A stretch of DNA of 64,000 bases, taken from the NCBI GenBank assembly GCA_047611265.1, contig JBLFWM010000001.1, positions 62,001 to 126,000 of the forward strand, written 5' to 3'. Every line of letters starts with the position of its first letter. Position 1 is the stretch's first letter. Source of the stretch: GCA-2698665 sp047611265. Lineage in GTDB: Bacteria > Pseudomonadota > Gammaproteobacteria > GCA-002705445 > GCA-002716945. Below, in pieces: positions 53,037-62,018 of the stretch. Under the pieces are notes generated by a model. The model saw only the letters and a program-made list of their open reading frames with translations. It did no database searches and had not been told where the DNA came from. The position numbers and the translations under genes were made by a program.

Positions 53037-54469
53037 TAAATTCCACCAAATACGTCAACATTCTCAAATAGACAAACAGGTGTAGAATGGCCAACAAATA
53101 TTGTTTGGTTAGGCTCTCCTTTACCACAATTAGATGTACCTAGGATATTATTACTTTCACTGTTTCCAACTTTTGATAAGTTTTTCCAAAAAGATTCTGT
53201 TATTCCACGATAACTAGGATTCTTTACAACACCAGCAAATTTTCCATTCTTTATTAAAGTCCCTTTCTCACATCCGAATTGGAATTTATTTCTTTTATCA
53301 TCTATAGACCACGAGTTATTTGTTTGTAGATAGATGCCATCTTCCACGGAAGATATTATATCCTCAAAACTATCCTCGCCTGGCTCTAAATTAATATTTC
53401 CCATCCTGTCAATTGGAGGTCTATTCCAGTTTGATGCCCTAGAACAGGCGACATGATCTAAATCTAGTCTTTGACTAGAAAGTAACCCCCCTATAGGCCT
53501 TACTAACAATCCATCTTTAATCAAATACTTTCTTTCTGCATTTGTACCGTCATCATCATAGCTATATGACGCTAGTTCAGATTCAAGCGTTGGATTAAAT
53601 GTTACGTTTAAGAGTTTAGATCCATACTGATATTTTCCAAACATTTCTGGAGTAACAAAACTAGACCCAGCATAGTTTCTCTCGTCACCTAAAATTCTAT
53701 CTAACTCTAAAGGGTGTCCGATAGATTCATGTATCTGTAATATCATTTGGTCTGGCGCTATAACAGCATTAGTGATTTGATCACTACAGTTAGGGGATTT
53801 AGATAGTTCCACCGCTTCTTCTGCTAATGTTTTAGCTTGTTGAACCATATTTATTTGATCAATAAAATCATACCCAATTTGTCTAGCATGTGCATGACCT
53901 CCAAATGTTCTTGTTTGTATTTCTTTTTTATGTTCGGCAGAAGCAATAATTTGAGGTAATAGATATGAAATCTTCTGTCTGACATACGAGTCATTTGTAT
54001 CTATAAACAAAGTTTCTATTTTATTGAACCTCATGCTTGCACCCCAATTAGAAATTGTAGGTTGTGACTTTAAAGCCTTATTGACGCTCAAAAGATAATC
54101 AGCTTTATCTTTCATAGATGTCTTAGACCAACCATCTTCTTCTTCTGTGTAATAACTACCAGTCTGGTTTTTTAACTTTGACAAGTCTGGACGATAAGTT
54201 AATTTATTTTTTGAGAAATCAGCCCATTCCTTAGCAGACTCTACGGCTTCTAAGATACCTTGTTGAGTAAGGTTACTGGTTGCCCCATAACCAAAGCCAC
54301 CATTATGGAATACAGTAACCATTAAACCGTCATCCTCAGACATAATAACTGGCTCAACGACTCCTCTGGTTGCAGAAATAATATTGGTATACTTGCTAAC
54401 GAAGCGGAACGAACAATAGTCCGTTTTAGGCAATAATGGTTTCACTAGGTTTATAAAATTATCTTTCAT
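53036..54469 (-). CDS. TldD-type metalloprotease subunit
   Basis: A 477-residue protein with the TldD zinc motif HESIGHPLELDRILGDE, preceded by APDQMILQ, and followed by GSKLLNVTFNPTLESELASYSYDDDGTNAERKYLIKDGLLVRPIGG and a C-terminal NIDVFGG-like end (ENVDVFGGI). The N-terminal half holds RGVVEPVIMSEDDGLMVTVFHNGGFGYGATSNL. It is the active subunit beside the TldE-like gene. Divergent from an ArsS-like radical SAM gene across 37 bp. Confidence 0.88.
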   Translation of the reverse strand: MKDNFINLVKPLLPKTDYCSFRFVSKYTNIISATRGVVEPVIMSEDDGLMVTVFHNGGFGYGATSNLTQQGILEAVESAKEWADFSKNKLTYRPDLSKLKNQTGSYYTEEEDGWSKTSMKDKADYLLSVNKALKSQPTISNWGASMRFNKIETLFIDTNDSYVRQKISYLLPQIIASAEHKKEIQTRTFGGHAHARQIGYDFIDQINMVQQAKTLAEEAVELSKSPNCSDQITNAVIAPDQMILQIHESIGHPLELDRILGDERNYAGSSFVTPEMFGKYQYGSKLLNVTFNPTLESELASYSYDDDGTNAERKYLIKDGLLVRPIGGLLSSQRLDLDHVACSRASNWNRPPIDRMGNINLEPGEDSFEDIISSVEDGIYLQTNNSWSIDDKRNKFQFGCEKGTLIKNGKFAGVVKNPSYRGITESFWKNLSKVGNSESNNILGTSNCGKGEPNQTIFVGHSTPVCLFENVDVFGGI

Positions 54470-54506
54470 GCTATTATTGAAATATTATAACACTCAGTCG
54501 TAAGCA

Positions 54507-55457
54507 ATGCATGATGTTTACCCATTATTAAAAAAAACAAAATTCCCCTTCATTTCTAGGGGCCAATTAAAATCATTTCAGATTAATCTTGGTTATAAAT
54601 GTAACCAGGCATGCCTTCATTGTCATGTTAATGCTAGCCCAAAAAGAAAAGAAATGATGTCATTAGAAGTAATTGATCAGATACTATTTGCTATAAATAA
54701 ATTTAAAATAAAAACTATTGATTTAACTGGTGGTGCGCCAGAGCTTAATGATCATTTTGAGTATTTAATTATAGAAGCAAAAAATCTAGGCTGCCATGTA
54801 ATTGATAGATGCAACTTAACTATATTACTGGAACCAGGAAAGGCTCATCTGTTTGATTTTTTTAAAAATAATAAAGTTGAGATAATTGCTTCCTTGCCTT
54901 GCTACGAAGAATCTAATGTAGATGCTCAGAGAGGAAAAAATGTATTTAAAAAAAGTATTAAAGCTTTAAGGGAACTTAATAAATTCGGTTATGGTTATAA
55001 AAAAGATTTAGCAATTAATCTTGTTTATAATCCTCAAGGCCCTGTATTACCTCCTAACCAATTGGATTTAGAAAAAAAATATAAAAAAATTTTGAAAGAA
55101 GAGCATGATATTATCTTTAATAATTTATACTTAATAACTAATATGCCTATAGCTAGATTTGGCAGTACACTAATAAGTAAAAATAAATTTAATCCATATA
55201 TGCAATTACTAAAAAATAATTTTAATGAAGAAGCTCTTGATCACCTAATGTGCAAATCTTTAATAAGTATAGATTATCAAGGGTATATGTATGACTGTGA
55301 TTTTAATCAAATGCTTGGAATAAATTTAAGTGATAACATAGAAAAGCATATATCAATGTTATCTAAAATTAATATTTTAGATAAAATAAATGTAGCAGAT
55401 CATTGTTATGGCTGCACAGCTGGGTCTGGAAGTAGCTGCGGTGGAACATTATTATGA
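54507..55457 (+). CDS. ArsS-like radical SAM protein (arsenosugar biosynthesis family)
   Basis: A 316-residue radical SAM enzyme with CNQACLHCHVNASP (CX3CX2C cluster site), DLTGGAPELNDHF, the middle segment NLVYNPQGPVLPPNQLDLE, YDCDFNQML and a C-terminal cysteine cluster CYGCTAGSGSSCGG. This pattern fits the ArsS family that attaches a deoxyadenosyl group to dimethylarsenite. It starts an operon with a DUF4399 gene and two glycosyltransferase-like genes that often accompany arsS. No arsM methyltransferase is present, so the true substrate is uncertain. Confidence 0.85.
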   Translation: MHDVYPLLKKTKFPFISRGQLKSFQINLGYKCNQACLHCHVNASPKRKEMMSLEVIDQILFAINKFKIKTIDLTGGAPELNDHFEYLIIEAKNLGCHVIDRCNLTILLEPGKAHLFDFFKNNKVEIIASLPCYEESNVDAQRGKNVFKKSIKALRELNKFGYGYKKDLAINLVYNPQGPVLPPNQLDLEKKYKKILKEEHDIIFNNLYLITNMPIARFGSTLISKNKFNPYMQLLKNNFNEEALDHLMCKSLISIDYQGYMYDCDFNQMLGINLSDNIEKHISMLSKINILDKINVADHCYGCTAGSGSSCGGTLL

Positions 55458-55888
55458 CTAATAGAGTAAAGTTTTTGCTATGCCTTCTTTTATTGCCATA
55501 TCAATTAGTAAATTCTGCTGGAGGGTTATCCAAATCTTTATCCAATCCGGATGCAGAAGTTTTTATTATAAGTCCATTAAATAAAGAGATAGTTTCAAGT
55601 CCAGTTGAAATAATCTTTGGTATTACTAATATGACTGTTGCTCCCGCTGGGATTAAAAAAGAATTATCTGGACATCATCATTTAGTTATTGATACTGATG
55701 TACTGCCAAATCTCTCCAGACCCATCCCCTCTAATGAGAAATATTTACATTTTGGTAAAGGCCAAACAAGAACTTTGATAGATTTAAAGAGTGGCACTCA
55801 TACACTCCAATTAATTTTTGGAGATTATGTGCATATACCACATGATAAGCCATTAATATCTAAAAAAATCACTATTACTGTAGAATGA
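55454..55888 (+). CDS. DUF4399 exported protein
   Basis: A 144-residue protein with a signal peptide (about 1-21) and the DUF4399 pattern: VFIISPLNKEIVSSPVEIIFGITNMTVAPAGI, SGHHHLVIDTD, LHFGKGQTRTLIDLKSGTHTLQLIFGDYVHIPHDKP. A His-rich HHH motif suggests metal binding. Overlaps the radical SAM gene and the next glycosyltransferase gene by 4 bp each. Function unknown. Confidence 0.82.
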   Translation: MTNRVKFLLCLLLLPYQLVNSAGGLSKSLSNPDAEVFIISPLNKEIVSSPVEIIFGITNMTVAPAGIKKELSGHHHLVIDTDVLPNLSRPIPSNEKYLHFGKGQTRTLIDLKSGTHTLQLIFGDYVHIPHDKPLISKKITITVE

Positions 55889-56553
55889 TTTCAATTATTG
55901 TACCTGCAAAGAATGAAGCTAAAAATATATATAAAAATCTCAGCCATTTGCAAGAATTAAGAAAACATAATATTTGTGAAATAATTTTAGTCGATGGAGG
56001 TAGTACTGATAATACCATTAAGGTAGCAAATAATTTAGTGGATCATGTACTAAAAACAAGACCAGGAAGAGCAATACAGCAAAATATTGGTGCGTCAATT
56101 GCCAGAGGAAATATTTTTCTCTTCCTGCATGCCGATACATATATAACCACAAAACAATTATTATTTATAAAAAATATAAAAAAAGATAAAATATGGGGTT
56201 TTTTTAAAATTAAATTTAATAAAAATAAAATTAAATATAAAATTTTAAGTTTTTTTATAAACTTAAGATCAAAGATATATAATTATGGGACTGGTGATCA
56301 AACGATTTATATTGAGAGAAATATTTTTAACAAAATAAGAGGATTTCCCAATCTAATGATAATGGAAGATATAGAGATATGTTCTATATTGAAGAGAATA
56401 TCCGCTCCCTTAATAATTAATAGTCATGTTATTACATCATCTAGAAGATGGGATAAGCATGGATTTATAAGAACTATATTGAAAATGAGAATTCTAAGAT
56501 TTTTATATCATTTTGGAATTAAAACTCATATTCTAAAAAGGTATTACGAATGA
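55885..56553 (+). CDS. Family 2 glycosyltransferase (TIGR04283 type)
   Basis: A 222-residue GT2 enzyme: ISIIVPAKNEAKNI, EIILVDGGSTDNTIKVA, RPGRAIQQNIGASIARGNIFLFLHADT (family-specific, with nucleotide-binding His/Asp), GTGDQTIYIERNIFNKIRGFPNLMIMEDIEIC, SSRRWDKHGFIRTIL. This family recurs beside ArsS and the TIGR04282 enzyme and is proposed to take part in arsenosugar assembly. Joined to its neighbours by 4-bp overlaps. Confidence 0.87.
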   Translation: MISIIVPAKNEAKNIYKNLSHLQELRKHNICEIILVDGGSTDNTIKVANNLVDHVLKTRPGRAIQQNIGASIARGNIFLFLHADTYITTKQLLFIKNIKKDKIWGFFKIKFNKNKIKYKILSFFINLRSKIYNYGTGDQTIYIERNIFNKIRGFPNLMIMEDIEICSILKRISAPLIINSHVITSSRRWDKHGFIRTILKMRILRFLYHFGIKTHILKRYYE

Positions 56554-57131
56554 TTTCTTTAAATATTTTTTCAAAATGTCCATACAATGGTAATCCCAAA
56601 ACAAGATTAAAAGATTTATTAAATAAAGAAGAGAGATCCTTTATAACCTTGCATATGTTGATAAATATACTAGATGAAGTTTCAAATATTAGTAATGATT
56701 TTAAAGTTACATTATGGATATACCCTCACTTAAAAGATAATTTATTCCATGATATTAAAAAAAAATATAAAATTAATATAGAACAACAACAAGGATCATC
56801 TCTATGCGAAAGAATGAATAACTGTTTATTTCTAGAAAGTTCCAAATATGAAAAAACTATATTAATTGGCTCTGATATTCCATCTTTAACTAAAGATATT
56901 ATTACGGATGCCGAGTATTCTCTTTTGAAAAAAGATATTGTTATTGGTCCATCAACAGATGGTGGGTTTTACTTAATTGGGGTTAAAAGACCTTATGAAA
57001 ATCTCATAGATTGCACGAAACCTATGAATATTGAAAATTTAAAATATAACATCAATTCTCGTTCATTAGACTTAGAGTTATTAAAAGAATTAAAAGATAT
57101 TGATACACCGAAAGACTTACTTTTTATCTGA
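56550..57131 (+). CDS. DUF2064 / TIGR04282 glycosyltransferase-like protein
   Basis: A 193-residue nucleotidyl/glycosyltransferase-A-fold protein: ISLNIFSKCPYNGNPKTRL, QQGSSLCERMNNCL, TILIGSDIPSLTKDII, VIGPSTDGGFYLIGVKRP. Last gene of the ArsS-like operon. Its family partners the TIGR04283 enzyme in arsenosugar-type clusters. Its end overlaps the convergent GT2 gene by 15 bp. Confidence 0.87.
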   Translation: MISLNIFSKCPYNGNPKTRLKDLLNKEERSFITLHMLINILDEVSNISNDFKVTLWIYPHLKDNLFHDIKKKYKINIEQQQGSSLCERMNNCLFLESSKYEKTILIGSDIPSLTKDIITDAEYSLLKKDIVIGPSTDGGFYLIGVKRPYENLIDCTKPMNIENLKYNINSRSLDLELLKELKDIDTPKDLLFI

Positions 57132-57908
57132 TTTTTTTACTGGAAAATGTTTGCTTGGATCTTCATTGTTATCATATAACTCATTTAGTTTTATATATTT
57201 CATATAAGTATTAAACATAGTAGTTAAGGCAACAGTAAAACCATCAATACCCTGTAAGACACCACCTTTAAGGAACATTTTTTTAAAGAATGAAAATAAT
57301 GAATGTGTTACCGGTCTAATGCTTGACCTTTTGATTCCTGCAATATGCATAGTTTTCGCGCTTGTCGTGCTATAAAAATTAATCTTATTAATCCAGTCTG
57401 CATATGAACTATAAGTATAATGTAGTAAATGACAATCTATATTTTTAGCTGGTGAGTCCACATAAGCATGAGATGTACTCATGGTATAATTTGTGAGTGA
57501 CTTATTATAAAGACGGGTGACTCTATCTGGATAGAAACTAGCAGCTTTAATCCATTTTTTTCCACAAAAGTTTCTTCTTCTAAACGAATAAGCACTATGA
57601 TTACTTGATCCCAACTTTAGAGAGTTAACAAATTCAATCGAATCATCTTCAAGCCTCTCATCTGCATCCAAACTAAACACCCAGTCATTAGACGCATAAG
57701 ATGATGCTAGTTTTTTTTGAGGTCCGTCACCTAGAAATTCTTGGAGGTAAACTTTCGCGCCAAGCTCTTTTGCAATTTCAGTAGTCTTATCAATACTCAG
57801 GGAATCAAGTACTATTATTTCATTACATACTTTTTTCAAAGATATGATGCAGTCTGTAATAAGATTTTCATTATTAAGAGTTATTATTATTCCACTTACC
57901 TTGTTCAT
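57117..57908 (-). CDS. Family 2 glycosyltransferase, LPS core (WaaE/KdtX-like)
   Basis: A 263-residue GT2 enzyme: SGIIITLNNENLITDCIISLKKVCNEIIVLDSLSIDKTTEIAKELGAKVYLQEFLGDGPQKKLA, WVFSLDADERL (DXD metal site), YSFRRRNFCGKKWI and SFFKKMFLKGGVLQGIDGFTVAL. This matches the WaaE/KdtX family that glucosylates lipopolysaccharide core. Follows the GT4 gene with a 4-bp overlap. Confidence 0.88.
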   Translation of the reverse strand: MNKVSGIIITLNNENLITDCIISLKKVCNEIIVLDSLSIDKTTEIAKELGAKVYLQEFLGDGPQKKLASSYASNDWVFSLDADERLEDDSIEFVNSLKLGSSNHSAYSFRRRNFCGKKWIKAASFYPDRVTRLYNKSLTNYTMSTSHAYVDSPAKNIDCHLLHYTYSSYADWINKINFYSTTSAKTMHIAGIKRSSIRPVTHSLFSFFKKMFLKGGVLQGIDGFTVALTTMFNTYMKYIKLNELYDNNEDPSKHFPVKKSDKK

Positions 57909-58993
57909 AATTTCTGTATAATACTTTTTAGCTTAGAGAAATGTCTCTGATAATCATAATGTTCACTAGCAAATATTTTAGCATTATTTGATAGTTTTAT
58001 CCTAAGCTCTTCTGACTTATAAATAGAAATTATTTTTTCACTTAAAGATTTATAGCTTTTTGACTCAAATAACAAACCATTATGATTATCACTGATGATC
58101 TCAGGGACACCACCTGCATTACTACCAATGACCGGGGTTCCCATTAACATAGATTCAGCAACAACTAGACCGAATGTTTCTTCATAAGTAGGTAAAATAA
58201 TTAAATCCAGCATTGGCATCAATTTCATTGGAGATTCAATAAAAGGAGCAAAAGCAACTCGATGACTCATCTTGTATTTATCAATCATTTCAATTAAACC
58301 ATTCTGATAATTAGGGTCCATGCAATGCCCTACTACAACTAATTGTATATTTTTTTCTGATAATAAATTTAAAGCCTCAATTACTAAATGCTGGCCCTTT
58401 TGTTCTTCTATACGCGAGAAAACTCCGATAGTAAAAATATCTTCTTTTAGTTTCAGATTATTCAAGAATATTTTTTTATCATAGATTTTATTATTATCAG
58501 GCAATGAAATTCCATATGGCAACTCAATTATTTTATTATTATCTATTGGCAAATATTTTTGACAATCAATAAGTAAACCTTTGGTTATAACTAAAACAAC
58601 ACTAATGCTTTTATAGATAAAATTATGGTAAAAATCTTTTTTATATCTAGTTATTTTCATCTGTCTATGATAAATAATTTTTATCTGTTTTTTTGAAAAT
58701 AATTTTACGAGAGCAGCAAGAAATAAATCTTTGGTCCAGCTTACATGAACTACCTTGATGTTTTCTTTATTGACGTAGCTAGCTAATTTATAAGATTTAT
58801 AAAAAATATTAAATATTGAAGTTTTAGTTACTCCAATCGTAGGTGACTTAATTAATTTTAAAATCTGACTATCTTCTTTACAAATAGCAACTATATTCTT
58901 TTCACTAAAATGAAAATGGTTGACCATGTTGACAAAATATAGCTCTAAGCCGCCTTTGTCAGGTGATGTACATATTGCTAGTATCTTGTTCAT
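57905..58993 (-). CDS. Family 4 glycosyltransferase
   Basis: A 362-residue GT4 enzyme: N-terminal ILAICTSPDKGGLELYFVNMV (GGLE-type acceptor loop), FTIGVFSRIEEQKGQHLVIEALNLL, LVVVGHCMDPNYQ, LILPTYEETFGLVVAESMLMGTPVIGSNAGGVPEIISDNHNGLLFE with the EX7E donor-binding motif. Probably acts in LPS or polysaccharide synthesis. Divergent from the UDP-glucuronate decarboxylase gene across 72 bp. Confidence 0.9.
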   Translation of the reverse strand: MNKILAICTSPDKGGLELYFVNMVNHFHFSEKNIVAICKEDSQILKLIKSPTIGVTKTSIFNIFYKSYKLASYVNKENIKVVHVSWTKDLFLAALVKLFSKKQIKIIYHRQMKITRYKKDFYHNFIYKSISVVLVITKGLLIDCQKYLPIDNNKIIELPYGISLPDNNKIYDKKIFLNNLKLKEDIFTIGVFSRIEEQKGQHLVIEALNLLSEKNIQLVVVGHCMDPNYQNGLIEMIDKYKMSHRVAFAPFIESPMKLMPMLDLIILPTYEETFGLVVAESMLMGTPVIGSNAGGVPEIISDNHNGLLFESKSYKSLSEKIISIYKSEELRIKLSNNAKIFASEHYDYQRHFSKLKSIIQKL

Positions 58994-59017
58994 AAATATT
59001 AGAATATTATAGCAAAA

Positions 59018-59043
59018 TTGAATAGATTAAGGTATGGTATAAT
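59018..59043 (+). promoter_or_regulatory. Predicted extended -10 promoter of the UDP-glucuronate decarboxylase gene
   Basis: TGGTATAAT (59035-59043) is a perfect extended -10 element. A possible -35-like TTGAAT lies at 59018-59023 with a short 14-bp spacer. It lies 22 bp upstream of the ATG at 59066. Confidence 0.6.
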
Positions 59044-59065
59044 TTTTTAAAGTGAAATAAAATAT

Positions 59066-59998
59066 ATGAAAAAAATCTTAGTTACAGGTGGCGCAGGTTT
59101 CATTGGTTCGCATTTATGCAAAAAGCTTCTTGATGAAGGTAATGATGTTTTATGTATTGATAATTATTTTACTGGCACTAAAGAAAATATAAGAGATCTC
59201 TTTAAGAGCACGTACTTTGAAGCTATAAGGCATGATATCTGCTTTCCTTTATATGTAGAAGTTGATGAAATTTATAATTTAGCTTGCCCAGCCTCTCCTA
59301 TTCACTATCAGTATGACCCTGTCCAAACAACAAAAACAACAGTGCATGGTGCTATCAATATGCTTGGGTTAGCAAAAAGAATTAATGCCAAAATATTGCA
59401 AGCATCTACGTCAGAAGTCTATGGCGATCCTGATGTGCATCCACAAGTTGAAAGCTATTGGGGTAATGTTAATCCCATTGGTCCGAGAAGTTGCTATGAC
59501 GAAGGGAAAAGATGTGCAGAAACTTTATTTTTTGATTATAATAGACAGCATAAATTAGATATTAAAGTAGTAAGGATATTTAATACATATGGTCCCAATA
59601 TGCATCCCAATGATGGGAGAGTTGTCAGCAACTTTATAATGCAAGCCTTAACTAATAAAGATATTACAGTATATGGAAATGGAGAGCAGACAAGATCATT
59701 TTGCTATATTGATGATTTGATTAACGGGATGATAAAAATGATGTCATCAAAAAAAACAACTACTGGGCCTATTAACTTAGGTAATCCTGTAGAATTTAAA
59801 ATTATTGAGTTAGCTCAAATGATAATTAAACTTACTAATTCAAAGTCTAAAATTATAAATAAAGGGTTACCGGTAGACGATCCAGTTAGACGTAAGCCTG
59901 ATATTAGTAAAGCTAAAAAATATCTTGATTGGGAACCTCATGTAGACGTGGTAGATGGCCTTAAAGAGACAATAGCTTATTTTAAAAAAAAGATTTAA
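59066..59998 (+). CDS. UDP-glucuronate decarboxylase (UDP-xylose synthase)
   Basis: NAD-dependent extended short-chain dehydrogenase of 310 residues that turns UDP-glucuronate into UDP-xylose. Visible are ILVTGGAGFIGSHLCKKLLDEG, CIDNYFTGTKENI, NLACPASPIHYQYDPVQTTKTTVHGAINMLGLAKR, ASTSEVYGDP, RSCYDEGKRCAETLFFDY (catalytic Tyr/Lys), RIFNTYGPNM. It supplies a pentose for LPS or exopolysaccharide. It precedes a GT9 gene by 5 bp. Confidence 0.93.
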   Translation: MKKILVTGGAGFIGSHLCKKLLDEGNDVLCIDNYFTGTKENIRDLFKSTYFEAIRHDICFPLYVEVDEIYNLACPASPIHYQYDPVQTTKTTVHGAINMLGLAKRINAKILQASTSEVYGDPDVHPQVESYWGNVNPIGPRSCYDEGKRCAETLFFDYNRQHKLDIKVVRIFNTYGPNMHPNDGRVVSNFIMQALTNKDITVYGNGEQTRSFCYIDDLINGMIKMMSSKKTTTGPINLGNPVEFKIIELAQMIIKLTNSKSKIINKGLPVDDPVRRKPDISKAKKYLDWEPHVDVVDGLKETIAYFKKKI

Positions 59999-60003
59999 AA
60001 GGA

Positions 60004-61017
60004 ATGGCAAAAAAAATTCAAAAAATCTTGATAATCAGAAATGATAAGATTGGAGATTTTACTTTAATATTACCCGCAATTGCTTCATTAAAAAAAAATA
60101 TCCCAAATTCTAAAATAGTATGTCTTGTATCAAAAAATGTAGAAGAGCTTGCTCAGCAGTGCGAATTTATTGATGAAGTAATAGTGGATAAAAAAATCAA
60201 AGATCTTTATCTCCCATTAAAAGAATATAAATTTGATATGGCGATATCATTTTTTTCAACATTTAGAATTGGGTATTTACTAAAAAAATTAAATATACCT
60301 TTGAGGCTAGCGCCCAAAACAAAACTAGCTCAAATATTTTATAATCATAAATTTTATCAAAAAAGGTCTAAATCTAAAAAACCAGAATATGAGTATAATA
60401 TAGATCTTGTATATGAGGCATTTAGAATAATGAATATCTCTGATATTGAAGAAATGAGTCTTGGCCCATATTTAACATATGACTATGAAATAGTTGCTAA
60501 AAATAGAATTAATTTTATAAATGAATATAATCTAAGTCCAGATAAAAAAATAATATTTTTACATCCAGGAACAGGTGGCTCATCAAAAGGGTTAAGTTTA
60601 GACGATTTTGGAAATATATGTAGAGGTTTAAGAAAGTTTGATAATTATAATTTCTTGATTCATTGCTCGCAAGAGGAAGAGCAAATTGCTAAAAATTTAA
60701 AAATTAGCGTTGATAGCGAGGTGACAATTAGAGTAATTGAACCTAAAAAAAGCATCTTACATATGATTAGCAATATAAGTGTTTGCGATATATTTATTGC
60801 TGGTTCTACCGGACCGTTACATGTTGCTGGCGCTCTAAATAAGAGAACTATAGGATTTTATCCAAAAAAGAAATCATCAACGAGTCTAAGATGGGAAACA
60901 ATAAATAATTTTGAAAATAAATTATCTTTTACTGATGTTGGAAATAATAGAAATTTTATAAGTATAGATATTAAAAAGTCACTTCTAAAAATGCAGAGAT
61001 TTATCTCATCAATCTAA
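60004..61017 (+). CDS. Glycosyltransferase family 9 (heptosyltransferase-like)
   Basis: A 337-residue GT9 enzyme: KILIIRNDKIGDFTLILPAIASLKKNIPNSKIVCLVSKN, FLHPGTGGSSKGLSLDDF, LIHCSQEEEQIAKNL, HMISNISVCDIFIAGSTGPLHVAGALNKRTIGFYP. It probably transfers heptose or a related sugar to LPS core. In an operon with the UDP-glucuronate decarboxylase gene. Its end overlaps the convergent waaF-like gene by 9 bp. Confidence 0.88.
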   Translation: MAKKIQKILIIRNDKIGDFTLILPAIASLKKNIPNSKIVCLVSKNVEELAQQCEFIDEVIVDKKIKDLYLPLKEYKFDMAISFFSTFRIGYLLKKLNIPLRLAPKTKLAQIFYNHKFYQKRSKSKKPEYEYNIDLVYEAFRIMNISDIEEMSLGPYLTYDYEIVAKNRINFINEYNLSPDKKIIFLHPGTGGSSKGLSLDDFGNICRGLRKFDNYNFLIHCSQEEEQIAKNLKISVDSEVTIRVIEPKKSILHMISNISVCDIFIAGSTGPLHVAGALNKRTIGFYPKKKSSTSLRWETINNFENKLSFTDVGNNRNFISIDIKKSLLKMQRFISSI

Positions 61018-62016
61018 GTATTTAGTAGACTTATTAAATATTTCTTCAGCACTAATATTATTAAGACAGTTCAGGTGCTGTAAAGGGCATTCTTTCTTAA
61101 AACATGGGCTACATGTTAAAGCCTTGTATATTACTTCGCCAAACTGATCTTTCATTAATGGTGGCGTATAAAATGGTGACGAAGAACCGAATATTGAAAT
61201 TAAATTAGTGTTAACTGAGGCTGTAATATGCATTAATCCAGAATCATTTGTAATCACTAAGTCCACTAATGATAGAAGATAAGTAGCTTCTTCAAGACTA
61301 GTTTTTCCTAATAATGAAATGACCGAATCTTTTTTTAAGACGCTTTGATATTCTGTCTCAAGACTTTTATTTTTTCCAAGCAAATAAACATTGTAATTTT
61401 TTTCCTTATAAAAATTAGTTAGCTGTATCCATTTATCAGCTGGCCATCTTTTAGCTGGCCCATATTCAGCCTCTGGACATAAGACTATATTTTTTTTAGA
61501 ATTATTAATTAAATATTTTTTACCAATCAATTCAGATAAATCTCTATTAATTGAAAGTGAGGGTCTAATACTATCTGAATAAGAGCCGTCTGCTAGTTTC
61601 AAATACCGGTTAACCATACTGTCTTTATATTTAATTAGAGAATATTTTTTATTTAACAAAAATAATCTTAGCTCTCTGTTGTAACCAATCCTGAGTGGTA
61701 TATTTGCCAACCAAGGAATAATCGCTGACTTGAAGCTATTGGGAAGTATTATCGAAGTTGTATATAAGTGTTTTTTTATCTTTTTTGCCAACAGATACCT
61801 TTTCATTAAGCCTAATTCCTTATGCCTAATATCTAGAGGATAAACATTTTGAACCTCTGGCATCATCTTTGCCAGTTTAATTAATTCTGGCTTAACAATC
61901 ATATCAATTTGACAGTTTAGATATTCTTTTTTTAAATGCTTGAGTAATGACTGAGAGATAATTAAGTCACCAATCCAAGAAGGAGCGATAATTAAAAAAA
62001 TTTCTTTTGAACTCAT
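61009..62016 (-). CDS. waaF: ADP-heptose:LPS heptosyltransferase II (WaaF-like)
   Basis: A 335-residue GT9 enzyme close to WaaF: FLIIAPSWIGDLIISQSLLKHLKKEYLNCQIDMIV, SFKSAIIPWLANIPLRIGYNRELRLFLLN, VLCPEAEYGPAKRWPADKWIQL, LLGKTSLEEATYLLSLVDLVITNDSGLMHITASVNTNLISIFGSSSPFYTPPL, CFKKECPLQHLNCLNNI. Adds the second heptose of the inner core. Two bp from hldD, which makes its donor sugar. Confidence 0.93.
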   Translation of the reverse strand: MSSKEIFLIIAPSWIGDLIISQSLLKHLKKEYLNCQIDMIVKPELIKLAKMMPEVQNVYPLDIRHKELGLMKRYLLAKKIKKHLYTTSIILPNSFKSAIIPWLANIPLRIGYNRELRLFLLNKKYSLIKYKDSMVNRYLKLADGSYSDSIRPSLSINRDLSELIGKKYLINNSKKNIVLCPEAEYGPAKRWPADKWIQLTNFYKEKNYNVYLLGKNKSLETEYQSVLKKDSVISLLGKTSLEEATYLLSLVDLVITNDSGLMHITASVNTNLISIFGSSSPFYTPPLMKDQFGEVIYKALTCSPCFKKECPLQHLNCLNNISAEEIFNKSTKYLD

Positions 62017-62018
62017 AA

